Of a stretch of 60,327 bases of DNA, positions 49,851 to 59,252 are shown piece by piece; the first letter of the stretch is position 1; the number at the start of each line of letters is the position of its first letter. The stretch is from an uncultured Holdemanella sp. Its GTDB lineage: Bacteria > Bacillota_I > Bacilli_A > Erysipelotrichales > Erysipelotrichaceae. The stretch is from positions 1-60,327 of the forward strand of contig NZ_CAKVJB010000014.1 in assembly GCF_934754935.1 (NCBI RefSeq). Direction: 5' to 3'. A program made the position numbers and the translations under genes. The notes under the pieces are model-generated. The model had not been told where the DNA came from and made no database searches. It worked only from the letters and a program-made list of their open reading frames with translations.

Positions 49851-51982
49851 TATTTTTCTTCCTCTGTTTTCTTAGGTTCTTTTTTTATATAGTGGCATTT
49901 TGGATAATTTGAACAACCAATAAAAGTTGTCCCAAAACGCGATTTTCTTCGAACAAGCTCATGCCCACATTCTGGACACATCTCGCCTGTTGGTTCAGGT
50001 TTAGCTTTCTTTTTCAAAGATTCAATTGTCTTACATTCCGGATAATTCGAACATGCCCAGAATTGACCATAGCGACCTCTTTTAATAACCATTTTTGCTC
50101 CGCAGTTTGGACAAATCTTTTCTTCTTTTGCCTCTTCTGGAAGTTCTTCCTCATTATTTTCTGTGTAACGACATGTTGGGAAATTGATGCATGAAATGAA
50201 CTTACCAAAACGTCCATTACGATAAACAAGTTCGCCACCACATTCAGGGCAAGTACGTCCTACACGTTCCAATTCTTTTTTCGGCATTTTTTCATAAGCA
50301 TCTTCTACTAGTGGTGCAAACTTATCATAGAACTTATGCATATAAGAAATAGAATCTTCATTGCCTTCTGCAATTTCATCCAATGTTTTTTCCATATCCG
50401 CTGTATATTCAACATTGATTACACTTGAAAAATATTGTTGAAGCTTTTCATTTGTCAAAATGCCTTGTTCACTAGGGAAAAATACTTTTGTCTTTGAAGT
50501 TTCACTTGCCTTTTCCAAAGATGCATAGCCACGTTTTTGTAAAGTATCAATGATTGTCGCATATGTACTTGGTCTACCTATTGATTTTTCTTCTAGATCC
50601 TTGATTAATTTTGCTTCTGTATATCGTGCTGGTGGTTCTGTAAAGTGCTGTTTCGAAATTGGTGTTACATTTTTTAATATTTCATTTTCTTCTAAAGTTG
50701 GAAGTAATGCATCACTTTGTTTTTCGTATTTTGAATAGACTTTATAATAACCATCAAAAGTCATTGTTTGTCCACTTGCACTAAATTCCAAATCATTGTT
50801 TGTGATTTTAATACTTGTTACATCATAAACTGCATCTTTCATTAAAGATGCCAAAGTACGAGCATAAATCAAGGAATATAAACGATATTGATCAGTCGTC
50901 AAATGATCCTTAATCGATTCTGGCGTACGATGGATATTCGTTGGACGAATTGCTTCGTGTGCATCTTGCGTGTTCTTGCCATTTTTTTGATGAACATGAC
51001 CAACATATTCTTTGCCATATGTATTTGTGATAAATTCTTTGGCATCTGAAACAAAAATATCTGATAAACGAGTTGAATCCGAACGCATATATGTAATCAA
51101 ACCTTCCATATTTCCGCCTAGATCAATACCTTCATACATCTTTTGAGCAACGCTCATTGTTTTCTTTGCCCCAAACCCTAATTTCGTACTTGCTTCCTGC
51201 TGCATTGTTGAAGTTGTAAATGGAAGTTTGGGTTGTTTTTTCTTTTGTTTTTTAGAAATAGATGAAACAACATACTCCCCATTACATCTTTCTAATAATG
51301 CCTTAGCCTCTTCTTCGTTTTTGATTTTTGGCTTTTTACCTTCTACTTTAACTAAATCAGCTTCAAAAGCTTTATTTTGCTTTTTACATTGCGCATGAAT
51401 CGTCCAATATTCTTCTTGTTTAAACGCTTTGATTTCATTTTCACGATCAACGATCAACTTCAATGCGACAGATTGCACACGTCCTGCTGATTTTGACTGG
51501 ATCTTATTCTGTAATAATTTGCTTAATTTAAATCCAATAATTCGGTCTAACATACGACGTGTTTCTTGTGATTTCACAAGATCCATATCGATTTGTCTCG
51601 GTTCTTTCATCGCTTCAAGAATAGCTGGTTTTGTGATTTCATGGAATACAATACGATTGTTGTCTTCAATATTTAAATCCAAAACACGAGCTAAATGCCA
51701 AGCAATAGCTTCTCCTTCACGGTCCGGGTCACTCGCAAGATAGATATCTTTTGCCTTAGAAGCATATTCTTTTAATTCTTTTACAACTTCTTTTTTTTCT
51801 TTACTAATTTTATATTTAGGTTCAAAATCATGTTCTACATCGATTCCTAAACCTTCTTTTCCACTTGTTGCCAAGTCACACACATGGCCTTTGCTGGAAA
51901 CGACTCTGTAATCTTTTCCTAAATATTTCTCAATCGTCTTCGATTTGGAAGGCGATTCCACTATAACTAAATGTTTTTTCAT
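49850..51982 (-). CDS. topA: DNA topoisomerase I
   Basis: 710 residues. TOPRIM domain (LVIVESPSKSKTIEKYLG ... LASDPDREGEAIAWHLA), active-site segment GLITYMRSDSTRLS with the catalytic Tyr, and three C-terminal zinc ribbons, each CPxCG...C (for example CPECGGELVYRNGRFGKF). It relaxes negative supercoils. Heads the topA-trmFO-xerC run. Confidence 0.97.
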   Translation of the reverse strand: MKKHLVIVESPSKSKTIEKYLGKDYRVVSSKGHVCDLATSGKEGLGIDVEHDFEPKYKISKEKKEVVKELKEYASKAKDIYLASDPDREGEAIAWHLARVLDLNIEDNNRIVFHEITKPAILEAMKEPRQIDMDLVKSQETRRMLDRIIGFKLSKLLQNKIQSKSAGRVQSVALKLIVDRENEIKAFKQEEYWTIHAQCKKQNKAFEADLVKVEGKKPKIKNEEEAKALLERCNGEYVVSSISKKQKKKQPKLPFTTSTMQQEASTKLGFGAKKTMSVAQKMYEGIDLGGNMEGLITYMRSDSTRLSDIFVSDAKEFITNTYGKEYVGHVHQKNGKNTQDAHEAIRPTNIHRTPESIKDHLTTDQYRLYSLIYARTLASLMKDAVYDVTSIKITNNDLEFSASGQTMTFDGYYKVYSKYEKQSDALLPTLEENEILKNVTPISKQHFTEPPARYTEAKLIKDLEEKSIGRPSTYATIIDTLQKRGYASLEKASETSKTKVFFPSEQGILTNEKLQQYFSSVINVEYTADMEKTLDEIAEGNEDSISYMHKFYDKFAPLVEDAYEKMPKKELERVGRTCPECGGELVYRNGRFGKFISCINFPTCRYTENNEEELPEEAKEEKICPNCGAKMVIKRGRYGQFWACSNYPECKTIESLKKKAKPEPTGEMCPECGHELVRRKSRFGTTFIGCSNYPKCHYIKKEPKKTEEEK

Positions 51983-52037
51983 TTTATTACCCCATATTCA
52001 CGCTATATAAAACATTAAAAATTTCATTTTGTCAATC

Positions 52038-52769
52038 CTAGATATCATCAACATCTTTAATATCCACCAAAATATTGGCCCCATTACTAATCAGATAATT
52101 ACAGCCTTGATGCTTATCATCTTGAAAAGCAGTAGGTACACAATAGATGGGTACACTTAATTCTAAGCATTCATTTACTGTGATCATCGTACCACTTTTA
52201 TAGGCTGCTTCAATCACAACTAAACTATTGCTTAATGCGGCAATTAAACGATTACGCCATGGAAAATGATAGGCCAAAGGTTTTACATGCATTGGATATT
52301 CACTGATAATCAATCCACTGTTTTTCATCCTTTCAAATAAATATGTGTTTTCCTTTGGATAAATCACATTAATACCACAGCCCAGTACACCAATTGTTTT
52401 TATCGCATTTTGATGTGCTCTCGCATCAATTCCTTTCGCTAGACCTGATACAATGACATACTTGGATTGTAGTCTTTGTACAATCGTATCCGTATTCTGT
52501 AAAGCTTGTGTTGAACAGTTCCTTGCACCAACAATCCCCACGCCTTTTTCTTTCAATAAATTGATATCTCCTTGATAGAAAATGATCCATGGTGGATAGC
52601 GAAGTCTTTTAAACGCATCTGGATATGCATCATCCATAATTGTAAGATACGCATATGGATAATCAATGATGGAATAGTTTTCATGTGCCTTTATGGCATT
52701 GCCAATTTTCTTCCAATCCCCATCATATTGGATGGCATACCATAAAATAGCTTGCCTGTTTATTTTCAT
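52038..52769 (-). CDS. dprA: DNA processing protein DprA
   Basis: 243 residues, shorter than the roughly 300 of B. subtilis. The Rossmann core is complete: GVGIVGARNCSTQ, YVIVSGLAKGIDARAHQNAI, TIGVLGCGINVIYPKEN, FPWRNRLIAALSNSLVVIEAAYKSGTMITV. The N-terminal SAM-like part is short. It loads RecA on incoming single-stranded DNA during transformation. Stands before topA in the usual place. No other competence gene is in the window. Confidence 0.92.
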   Translation of the reverse strand: MKINRQAILWYAIQYDGDWKKIGNAIKAHENYSIIDYPYAYLTIMDDAYPDAFKRLRYPPWIIFYQGDINLLKEKGVGIVGARNCSTQALQNTDTIVQRLQSKYVIVSGLAKGIDARAHQNAIKTIGVLGCGINVIYPKENTYLFERMKNSGLIISEYPMHVKPLAYHFPWRNRLIAALSNSLVVIEAAYKSGTMITVNECLELSVPIYCVPTAFQDDKHQGCNYLISNGANILVDIKDVDDI

Positions 52770-52782
52770 ATACTCTTATACG

Positions 52783-52813
52783 AAAAAAAAGAGACTTTTT
52801 CTAATAAAAGTCT
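52783..52813 (-). terminator. Terminator at the end of rnhB
   Basis: Minus-strand AGACTTTT-ATTA-GAAAAAGTCT followed by eight T, overlapping the rnhB stop. Confidence 0.85.
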
Positions 52814-53420
52814 AAAAAAGTCTAATTTCTTCAAGTTTTTTTACAGGTCCATAGCTTCTGCGATAGAAATCTTGAAGTCCATATTGATTTAAAGCTTCAA
52901 TATGCGCTTTTGTTGGATACCCTTTATGTTTAGCTAGACCATACTGTGGATACATTTCATCTAGTTTTTTCATCCAACGATCTTTGGTTACTTTCGCTAA
53001 AATACTTGCAGCGGCAATCGATAATGATTTTTGATCTCCCTTTACGATAGCTTGGTAAGGTTTATCAATATCTGGTAGTGGCATCGCATCACTTAACACA
53101 AAATCACATTGTGCCTTATTCGCGATTTCCATCATCGCCTCTTGTGTGGCACGATAGATATTCTTCTTATCGATCGTCTTTTCATCTACCACAAGAATTT
53201 GATAATACAAAGCATCTTGAATAATTGTTTTGAACAACGCTTCACGCTTTTTTTCACTCAATTTCTTTGAATCATCAATCAACTCATTTTGATATCCCTT
53301 AGGAAAAATTACGCCAGCTACCATCAATGGTCCTGCAATAGGGCCTCGTCCTGCTTCATCCATCCCAAGAACACTTTGATTATGATCCCAATAATCATGT
53401 TCCAAAGGTCTATCCAACAT
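52812..53420 (-). CDS. rnhB: Ribonuclease HII
   Basis: 202 residues. Catalytic blocks GMDEAGRGPIAGPLMVA (Asp-Glu), DDSKKLSEKKRE, VDEKTIDKKNIYRATQEAM, FVLSDAM and KGDQKSLSIAAASILAKVTKD (key SIAAASILAKV). It removes ribonucleotides from DNA. Start overlaps rbgA by 11 bp. Ends in TAG. Confidence 0.96.
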   Translation of the reverse strand: MLDRPLEHDYWDHNQSVLGMDEAGRGPIAGPLMVAGVIFPKGYQNELIDDSKKLSEKKREALFKTIIQDALYYQILVVDEKTIDKKNIYRATQEAMMEIANKAQCDFVLSDAMPLPDIDKPYQAIVKGDQKSLSIAAASILAKVTKDRWMKKLDEMYPQYGLAKHKGYPTKAHIEALNQYGLQDFYRRSYGPVKKLEEIRLF

Positions 53421-54258
53421 GTGGTTTCTCCCAAGTAATTAAGCCACATTTATTTTCTCGAATATCTTTGACAAAACTTAACATTAAACGATTTTCATCG
53501 ATTTCACCTTTTAATAAATATCCACGTTTTATTGCGATATTCTGTAAAGTTTCATATGGTGTATCGGCAATCTCGACATGATATACACTATCAAAAATTT
53601 CCGGTTTTTCGCTCATTAAATATTCACAGGCAAATAAAGCTAAATCATCCATATTTACAACTTGATCTTTTATCGAACCTAATAAGGCTAGTTTCAAGCC
53701 TACTTGTTGATCTTCAAATTTTGGCCATAATACACCTGGTGTATCTAACAATTCTAAGGTTTGACCCACTTTGATCCATTGAAGACTTTTTGTCACGCCT
53801 GGACGATCTCCTGTTTGAGCTGCTTTTCTTTTCGCAAACGTATTGATAAATGTACTTTTACCAACATTTGGTATTCCACATACCATAGCACGTAAAGCTC
53901 TAGGCTTCATTCCTCTACGTTTTTGTTTTTCAATTAAATTTATACATAATTCATTGGATGCTTTTATTAATTGTTTTGAAAAATTTTCGTGAATAAAATC
54001 CAATGCCAATACTTTTTGATTCTCAGTTTCTAAAGCATTTACCCATTGTTTCGTTAGTTCTTTATCCGCCTTATCCTTCTTCGATAAAAGAATTAATCTC
54101 GGCTTATTTTGAATCAGTTGATCCAACATGGGATTCTTACTCGCATCCGGCATTCTTGCATCACGAATTTCAATTATAAAATCTACCTTTTTTAAATTTT
54201 CTTCCATTTGCCTTTTGGCTTTGGTCATATGACCTGGAAACCATTGTACATTTGCCAC
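53410..54258 (-). CDS. rbgA: Ribosome biogenesis GTPase RbgA (YlqF)
   Basis: 282 residues with circularly permuted GTPase motifs, as normal for the family: G4 LSKKDKAD, G1 GIPNVGKSTFIN, G3 LLDTPGVLWP, preceded by VQWFPGHMTKAKRQM. It acts late in 50S assembly. Start adjoins lepB (shared base at 54258). Order rplS-lepB-rbgA-rnhB matches B. subtilis. Confidence 0.96.
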   Translation of the reverse strand: MANVQWFPGHMTKAKRQMEENLKKVDFIIEIRDARMPDASKNPMLDQLIQNKPRLILLSKKDKADKELTKQWVNALETENQKVLALDFIHENFSKQLIKASNELCINLIEKQKRRGMKPRALRAMVCGIPNVGKSTFINTFAKRKAAQTGDRPGVTKSLQWIKVGQTLELLDTPGVLWPKFEDQQVGLKLALLGSIKDQVVNMDDLALFACEYLMSEKPEIFDSVYHVEIADTPYETLQNIAIKRGYLLKGEIDENRLMLSFVKDIRENKCGLITWEKPHVG

Positions 54259-54887
54259 TAATCTTTCACTCCTATATCTGAAATTGGTAACAAGACTAAC
54301 ATTTTCTTTGCGAATAGTTGTGATTTTTTAACAGGACCTACATATCTAGAATCTTTAGAATATGGTCTGTTATCCCCCATCACATAGTATTCATCATCCC
54401 CTAGTTTAACTTCTTCAAAATCTTGAACATCCGTATTATCTGAATTTGGCACTTTGTTGAAGTAACCAAATTTATCTACACAAGACTGGCGATAATCTGG
54501 ATCTATATATTGCGTCTCATCCAATACTTTTCCATTAATAAATACGATATCATTTACACAACTTACTGTATCTCCTGGCATACCAATAACACGTTTCACC
54601 CAATGTGTTTTTTGGCCATTTTCTTCCATAGTTACGACAACGATATCTCCTCGTTCAACACCATTAAAGAGTACACCTCCAACATTGGTAAAACCAAATT
54701 CTCCATCTTTTAATGTTGGGTACATACTTCTTCCATCAACGCGTACTGGGTGTGCCACAAAGTTCACAAACAATAAGATGACAATGGCACTTACAACGAA
54801 AACTTTTATAAACCCTAGTATATCTTCGAGTAATGTACGTTCATCATCCTCGTTATATCTTAACTCACTTTTTTTAGCTTTCTTCAT
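54258..54887 (-). CDS. lepB: Signal peptidase I
   Basis: 209 residues. One N-terminal membrane segment (about 26-48), the serine nucleophile in DGRSMYPTLKDGE, the lysine in HWVKRVIGMPGDTV, and the box GDNRPYSKDSRYVGPV. It removes signal peptides from exported proteins at the outer face of the membrane. Confidence 0.95.
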   Translation of the reverse strand: MKKAKKSELRYNEDDERTLLEDILGFIKVFVVSAIVILLFVNFVAHPVRVDGRSMYPTLKDGEFGFTNVGGVLFNGVERGDIVVVTMEENGQKTHWVKRVIGMPGDTVSCVNDIVFINGKVLDETQYIDPDYRQSCVDKFGYFNKVPNSDNTDVQDFEEVKLGDDEYYVMGDNRPYSKDSRYVGPVKKSQLFAKKMLVLLPISDIGVKD

Positions 54888-54935
54888 ATTTTTCTATCCC
54901 CCTAATTGTTACAAATCTATTATAAATCTTTTCAG

Positions 54936-54964
54936 AAAAAAAAGCCTGAAAATCAGACTTTTTT
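54936..54964 (-). terminator. Terminator of rplS
   Basis: Minus-strand AAAGTCTGA-TTT-TCAGGCTTT followed by T-run, 7 nt after the rplS stop. Confidence 0.88.
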
Positions 54965-54970
54965 AAACAA

Positions 54971-55318
54971 TTAACGAACTTCTTTAAGACGAGCAGCTTT
55001 ACCTGAACGGTTACGTAAGTAAGATAATTTGTTACGACGTACTTTACCGTGACGAACTACTTCAATGTGGTCAATGATTGGTGAGTGTAAAGGGAATTTA
55101 CGTTCAACACCAATTTGGTTAGAAATCTTACGAACAGTAAATGTTTCAGAGATTCCTCCACCTGCACGTTCAATTACAACACCTTCGAATACCTGGATAC
55201 GGCTCTTGTCACCTTCTTTAATTTTAACGTGAACACGAACAGTACTACCAGAACGGAATGCTGGAATGTCAGTTTTTAATTGTGATTTTGTTACTTCATT
55301 AACTAATGCTAAGTTCAT
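54971..55318 (-). CDS. rplS: Ribosomal protein L19
   Basis: 115 residues with PAFRSGSTVRVHVKIKEGDKSRIQVFEGVVIERAGGGI (core FRSGSTVRVHVKI), FTVRKISNQIGVERKFPLHSP and YLRNRSGKAARLKE. AAAGGAG site upstream and its own promoter and leader. Sits at the bridge between ribosomal subunits. Confidence 0.97.
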   Translation of the reverse strand: MNLALVNEVTKSQLKTDIPAFRSGSTVRVHVKIKEGDKSRIQVFEGVVIERAGGGISETFTVRKISNQIGVERKFPLHSPIIDHIEVVRHGKVRRNKLSYLRNRSGKAARLKEVR

Positions 55319-55324
55319 TTTCTT

Positions 55325-55402
55325 TTCTCCTTTTCTTCTAATATTTGGTTATCAGTTCATTCACACAATGTGCCAGCGGAACTACCTATGCGTAAACGCC
55401 TA
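55325..55402 (-). promoter_or_regulatory. 5' leader of rplS (L19 leader type)
   Basis: Between promoter and gene the minus strand has a GGCGTTTACGC hairpin, then TTCCGCTGGCACATTGTGTG (part) and GAACTGATAACC before the ribosome binding site. A conserved L19 leader occurs at this place in Bacillota; assignment is by position and general look. Confidence 0.55.
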
Positions 55403-55405
55403 TTT

Positions 55406-55434
55406 ATATTATCATGTCAACCGATTTTACGCAA
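55406..55434 (-). promoter_or_regulatory. Promoter of rplS
   Basis: TTGCGT (55429-55434), 17-nt spacer, TAATAT (55406-55411) on the minus strand, starting beside the trmD stop codon. Confidence 0.6.
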
Positions 55435-55436
55435 GA

Positions 55437-56159
55437 TTAATTTTTGTTTTTTAATACGGCATCAACAACTTTTTGATCTTCTTTGTTTAATTCTAAATTT
55501 TCTAATAAGTCCGGACGATATAAGGCTGTTCGTTTCAAAGATTCTTCATGGCGATATTTTTTAATATTCGCATGATGACCACTCAATAATACATCAGGAA
55601 CTCTTTTTCCCTCATATACTTCAGGACGAGTATATTGGGGATATTCTAATAATCCATTTGAAAATGAGTCATCATCACTTGAATCCTGCCTAATAACACC
55701 AGGCAAGATACGCAATATACAATCACACATGACCATACATGCACTTTCTCCGCCAGTTAAGACAAAGTCACCTAAAGACATTTGAATATCCACATAATCA
55801 CGAATTCTTTCGTCAAATCCTTCATAATGTCCACATATAAAAATTAAATGTTCCTTTAATGATAATTCTTTTGCGATTTGTTGATTAAATGTTTTGCCTT
55901 GAGGTGTCAATAAGATCACTGTGCTATTTTCTGTACGAATCGATTCTAATGCATCTAATATTGGTTGGCACATCAAAACCATTCCGGCTCCACCACCATA
56001 AGGCGTATCATCTACATGTCCATGTTTTTCCTTTGTAAACTTTCGAAAATCAATCGTTTCAAATTCAAACAAATCTTTTTCTTTGGCACGCTTAAGAATA
56101 CTTGTCGTCATTAATGGTTCAAAATATTCTGGGAATAATGTTAATACTGAAATTTTCAT
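55437..56159 (-). CDS. trmD: tRNA (guanine-37-N1)-methyltransferase
   Basis: 240 residues. Knotted SPOUT fold with VLTLFPEYF, VDDTPYGGGAGMVL, ICGHYEGFDERI and the SAM-binding knot SLGDFVLTGGESACMVMCD (typically ...GGExAAM). Prevents frameshifting by modifying G37. Overlaps rimM by 4 bp. Confidence 0.97.
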   Translation of the reverse strand: MKISVLTLFPEYFEPLMTTSILKRAKEKDLFEFETIDFRKFTKEKHGHVDDTPYGGGAGMVLMCQPILDALESIRTENSTVILLTPQGKTFNQQIAKELSLKEHLIFICGHYEGFDERIRDYVDIQMSLGDFVLTGGESACMVMCDCILRILPGVIRQDSSDDDSFSNGLLEYPQYTRPEVYEGKRVPDVLLSGHHANIKKYRHEESLKRTALYRPDLLENLELNKEDQKVVDAVLKNKN

Positions 56160-56644
56160 CGTAAACCATCCATTTCACGAATTGTGATTTCATGTGTATT
56201 TTTATTTACATCTATAATAAATGCTGGTACAAAAGGCAATAAGAAACTATTTCCCTTTGATTTAACGCGAAGTACTAAATTGGCACCTGTTTCTAATATA
56301 TCTACAACTTCACCAAGATTTTCTTTTCCCTCATTATATACAGTACAATGCATCAATTCATGATAATAATATTGGCCTTCATCAAGTTCTGGTAAATCTT
56401 CTTGGGCAATAAATAAATTTTTTGTCTTTAATTGTTCTGCTTTTTCAATGGAATCAATACCTTCAAAATAACAATAACCAAAGCCTTTTTGTTCGCGATA
56501 ACGCACTACAGTTAAAGTATGACCATCTTCTAAATGTAAGACTCTTCCTTTTTCAAAACGGTGTTGGGGATCATCTGTCACAAGATATAATTTACATTCA
56601 CCCTTAAGTCCATGAGTATTAATGATTTGAGCTACTTTTATCAT
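56156..56644 (-). CDS. rimM: Ribosome maturation factor RimM
   Basis: 162 residues. N-terminal RimM barrel begins VAQIINTHGLKGECKLYLVTD; the C-terminal PRC barrel includes YYYHELMHCTVYNEGKENLGEVVDI (core LGEVVDI) and LLPFVPAFIIDVN. Helps 16S 3' domain assembly. A GGAGG site precedes the ATG. Confidence 0.95.
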   Translation of the reverse strand: MIKVAQIINTHGLKGECKLYLVTDDPQHRFEKGRVLHLEDGHTLTVVRYREQKGFGYCYFEGIDSIEKAEQLKTKNLFIAQEDLPELDEGQYYYHELMHCTVYNEGKENLGEVVDILETGANLVLRVKSKGNSFLLPFVPAFIIDVNKNTHEITIREMDGLR

Positions 56645-56682
56645 ATGTCCTCCCTAAAAAAATCAGGATGTGAAATCACATC

Positions 56683-56931
56683 CTAATACGCTTCAAATTT
56701 TACTGAAATTCTTTTGTGTACATCACGTGCCGCAATAGACATCATTTGACGAATACTGCTAGCCATAATTCCTTTACGGCCAATTAAACGTGCAACATCT
56801 TCACTATTGGCATATACATACAATAAAATTTCATTTTCATTTGTAGTTGCCATTGTTTTTACAGATAATGCTTTTTGATCATCTACAATTGGTAAACAAA
56901 TGTCTAATAATGTTTTTTCTAAATCAATCAT
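56683..56931 (-). CDS. khpA: KH domain RNA-binding protein KhpA (YlqC)
   Basis: 82 residues, one KH domain with the GxxG-type loop in ARLIGRKGIMASSIRQMM. Follows rpsP with a 1-bp overlap, the conserved place for this gene. KhpA with KhpB affects division and RNA in streptococci. Confidence 0.94.
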   Translation of the reverse strand: MIDLEKTLLDICLPIVDDQKALSVKTMATTNENEILLYVYANSEDVARLIGRKGIMASSIRQMMSIAARDVHKRISVKFEAY

Positions 56932-57200
56932 TATTTTGAACTTTTAGCTTCGTGCATTTCTTTTAAAACACCTTCGTGTGATAAAATTGAACGAACTGTA
57001 TCAGTTGGTTGTGCACCATTGTTTAACCATTTCTTTGTTAATTCTTTGTCTAAAGTAACTTTGTTTTCAGCTTTAGATGGGTTGTATGTACCAATTTGTT
57101 CGATGAAACGACCATCACGAGGACTACGTGAGTCAGCAGCTACTATACGGTAGAAAGGAGCACCCTTTTTACCCATTCTTTTTAAACGTAATTTAACCAT
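56931..57200 (-). CDS. rpsP: Ribosomal protein S16
   Basis: 89 residues starting MVKLRLKRMGKKGAPFYRIV with DSRSPRDGRFIEQIGTYNP, diagnostic for S16. First gene of rpsP-khpA-rimM-trmD, with its own promoter overlapping the ffh terminator. Confidence 0.97.
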   Translation of the reverse strand: MVKLRLKRMGKKGAPFYRIVAADSRSPRDGRFIEQIGTYNPSKAENKVTLDKELTKKWLNNGAQPTDTVRSILSHEGVLKEMHEAKSSK

Positions 57201-57240
57201 ATTTAAATTCCTACCTTTTCTAATTTATTAAAGCTTATAA

Positions 57241-57269
57241 AGAATAACATGAATAAAATAAGGTGTCAA
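57241..57269 (-). promoter_or_regulatory. Promoter of the rpsP operon
   Basis: TTGACA (57264-57269), 17-nt spacer, TATTCT (57241-57246) on the minus strand. The -35 lies inside the 3' arm of the ffh terminator hairpin. Confidence 0.8.
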
Positions 57270-57292
57270 GTATTTTTACTTTACACCTTATA
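57252..57292 (-). terminator. Terminator of ffh
   Basis: Minus-strand ATAAGGTGTAAAGTA-AAAA-TACTTGACACCTTAT (long stem with a mismatch), followed by a T-rich tail. Confidence 0.75.
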
Positions 57293-57296
57293 TTTT

Positions 57297-58715
57297 TTAT
57301 TTTTTCTTCTTTTTCTTTTTAGATTTCTGTTTCTTACTACCAGCATGCTTTGACATTCCTGGCATTCCACCACCACGTTGCATATTCTGCAATGCAGCCA
57401 TATCTGGAAGTTTTGCCTTACCACTCATCATCTTAGTCATCATCTGCATTTGTTCTAATTGATTGATCAAACGATTGACATCCATGACTTTCACGCCGGC
57501 ACCTTTCGCAATACGATTCTTTCTTGATGCTTTTAAACATGATGGGTTTTCACGTTCATATTCCGTCATAGATAGAATAATGGCTTCACTCTTTTTCATT
57601 TGTGAATTCATTTGTTCATCATCTAAATTTTTAGCTACCTTATTAATACCTGGAATCATATTCATCATTTTCTGCATAGATCCCATTTTAGAAACTTGGC
57701 TTAATTGTGCTAATAAATCATTGAATGTAAAGACACCTTGTTTCATTCGTTCAGCTGTTTTTTTCTGAACATCCATATCTAATTTGTCTTGAGCTTGTTC
57801 AACTAAAGTGACAATGTCTCCCATTCCCAAAATACGATCTGCCATACGATCTGGGTGGAACTCTTCTAAATCATCAACTTTTTCACCATTCGATACAAAC
57901 AATACTGGAACATTTGTGATTGAACGTACTGACAACAATCCACCACCACGCGCATCGCCATCCATTTTAGTAACGATCAAACCCGTTACTGATAATTGTT
58001 CATTAAATTCTTTGGCAACCGTAACAATATCTTGACCTGTCATCGCATCAACAGTTAATAAGATTTCATCTGGAACAACAAGTTCTTTCATTTGTTGAAG
58101 CTCTTGCATCAATGCTTCATCAATGTGTAAACGACCAGCCGTATCAAAGATCACTAAATCTTTTTGACGATCTTTCGCATATGCCAATGCCTGTTTAGCC
58201 GTTTCAACAGCTGAAGTTTCAGCTCCACAAGTAAATACTTCTACATCAATACTTTTTCCAAGTGTTTGTAACTGCTCGATAGCGGCTGGACGAACAACGT
58301 CACACGCAACCAATAAGACACGACGAGCTAATTTATTCTTACAATAATTAGCAATTTTTGCACTTGCTGTTGTTTTACCAGTACCCTGTAAACCAACCAT
58401 CATAACCGTTGTCATGCCTTGTTTTTTAAAGTGAATACGAGCATCTTCTTCACCTAATAATGTTTGTAATTCATCATGAACAATTTTGACAACCATTTGA
58501 CTTGGATTTAATGAATCCAAGACCTCTTGTCCAAGTGCTTTTTCTTTTACATTTTCGACAAAGCTCTTAACTACATCATAATTAACGTCAGCTTCCAATA
58601 ATGACATGCGTACTTCTTTTAACATGTCAGTCATATTTTTTTCAGTCAGTTTCCCCTGTCCTGAAATATTTTTAAATGCTTTATTTAAGCGTTCACTTAA
58701 TGATTCAAATGCCAT
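57297..58715 (-). CDS. ffh: Signal recognition particle protein Ffh
   Basis: 472 residues. N domain, G domain (GLQGTGKTTASAKIANYC, DVVRPAAIEQL, IFDTAGRLHID, VTKMDGDARGG) and the Met-rich M domain (MGSMQKMMNMIPGINKV, MQMMTKMMSGKAKLP) that binds SRP RNA and signal sequences. Ends in a run of lysines. Unlike B. subtilis it does not follow ylxM but precedes rpsP, as the gene order around rpsP would predict. Confidence 0.97.
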   Translation of the reverse strand: MAFESLSERLNKAFKNISGQGKLTEKNMTDMLKEVRMSLLEADVNYDVVKSFVENVKEKALGQEVLDSLNPSQMVVKIVHDELQTLLGEEDARIHFKKQGMTTVMMVGLQGTGKTTASAKIANYCKNKLARRVLLVACDVVRPAAIEQLQTLGKSIDVEVFTCGAETSAVETAKQALAYAKDRQKDLVIFDTAGRLHIDEALMQELQQMKELVVPDEILLTVDAMTGQDIVTVAKEFNEQLSVTGLIVTKMDGDARGGGLLSVRSITNVPVLFVSNGEKVDDLEEFHPDRMADRILGMGDIVTLVEQAQDKLDMDVQKKTAERMKQGVFTFNDLLAQLSQVSKMGSMQKMMNMIPGINKVAKNLDDEQMNSQMKKSEAIILSMTEYERENPSCLKASRKNRIAKGAGVKVMDVNRLINQLEQMQMMTKMMSGKAKLPDMAALQNMQRGGGMPGMSKHAGSKKQKSKKKKKKK

Positions 58716-58748
58716 AAATAATAATCTCCCTAAACTCTTTAAGTTTAC

Positions 58749-59252
58749 CTAATTTTCATTTAAATTACAATGGAATGCCAAACGACTTTGTCCATTTTTT
58801 AAATAAATTGTACCAACATGTTTAAAACCATGTTTAATCATAAAATTTTGCATAGGCTTATTATCCACATGCGTATCCATACGAATATTATCGATTTTAG
58901 AAAAACAATACTCTAAAATGATATCCGCCATATGTTTTTTTAATCCACGCGTCGCAATTCGATGAATAACACCATAAGGTTCATCATTTAACCACTTTCC
59001 ATCATAGATTTTGTTGTAACAAGGATCAATACCACAATAAAATACAAAACTCGCCTGAATACCATCCTCATCTTCTAAGACATACATTTCCCCTTTTGCG
59101 ATATCATCCGCCAATATGTCTTTTGATGGATATCCATTTGTCCATTGATTTACATTTCCACAAGAAGCCATAAATTTTCTAGCTCTATCATATATTTCTA
59201 ATAATACAGGCATATCCTCTAAAGTTGCCTTACGAATTAATTCTCTTGCCAT
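58749..59252 (-). CDS. GNAT family N-acetyltransferase
   Basis: 167 residues from the ATG at 59252 (MARELIRKATLEDMPVLLEI). The acetyl-CoA region is IHRIATRGLKKHMADIILEYC, a variant of the R/QxxGxG/A loop, followed by DNKPMQNFMIKHGFKHVGTI. The substrate is unknown. It overlaps the glycosyltransferase gene by 16 bp, so both are expressed together. An upstream in-frame start at 59300 lies deep inside that gene. Confidence 0.87.
   Translation of the reverse strand: MARELIRKATLEDMPVLLEIYDRARKFMASCGNVNQWTNGYPSKDILADDIAKGEMYVLEDEDGIQASFVFYCGIDPCYNKIYDGKWLNDEPYGVIHRIATRGLKKHMADIILEYCFSKIDNIRMDTHVDNKPMQNFMIKHGFKHVGTIYLKNGQSRLAFHCNLNEN

Noticed and set aside
55415..55420. TTGACA before rplS as the -35 box
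   Set aside because: At 17 nt downstream only GTTTAC is found; TTGCGT-17-TAATAT fits better.
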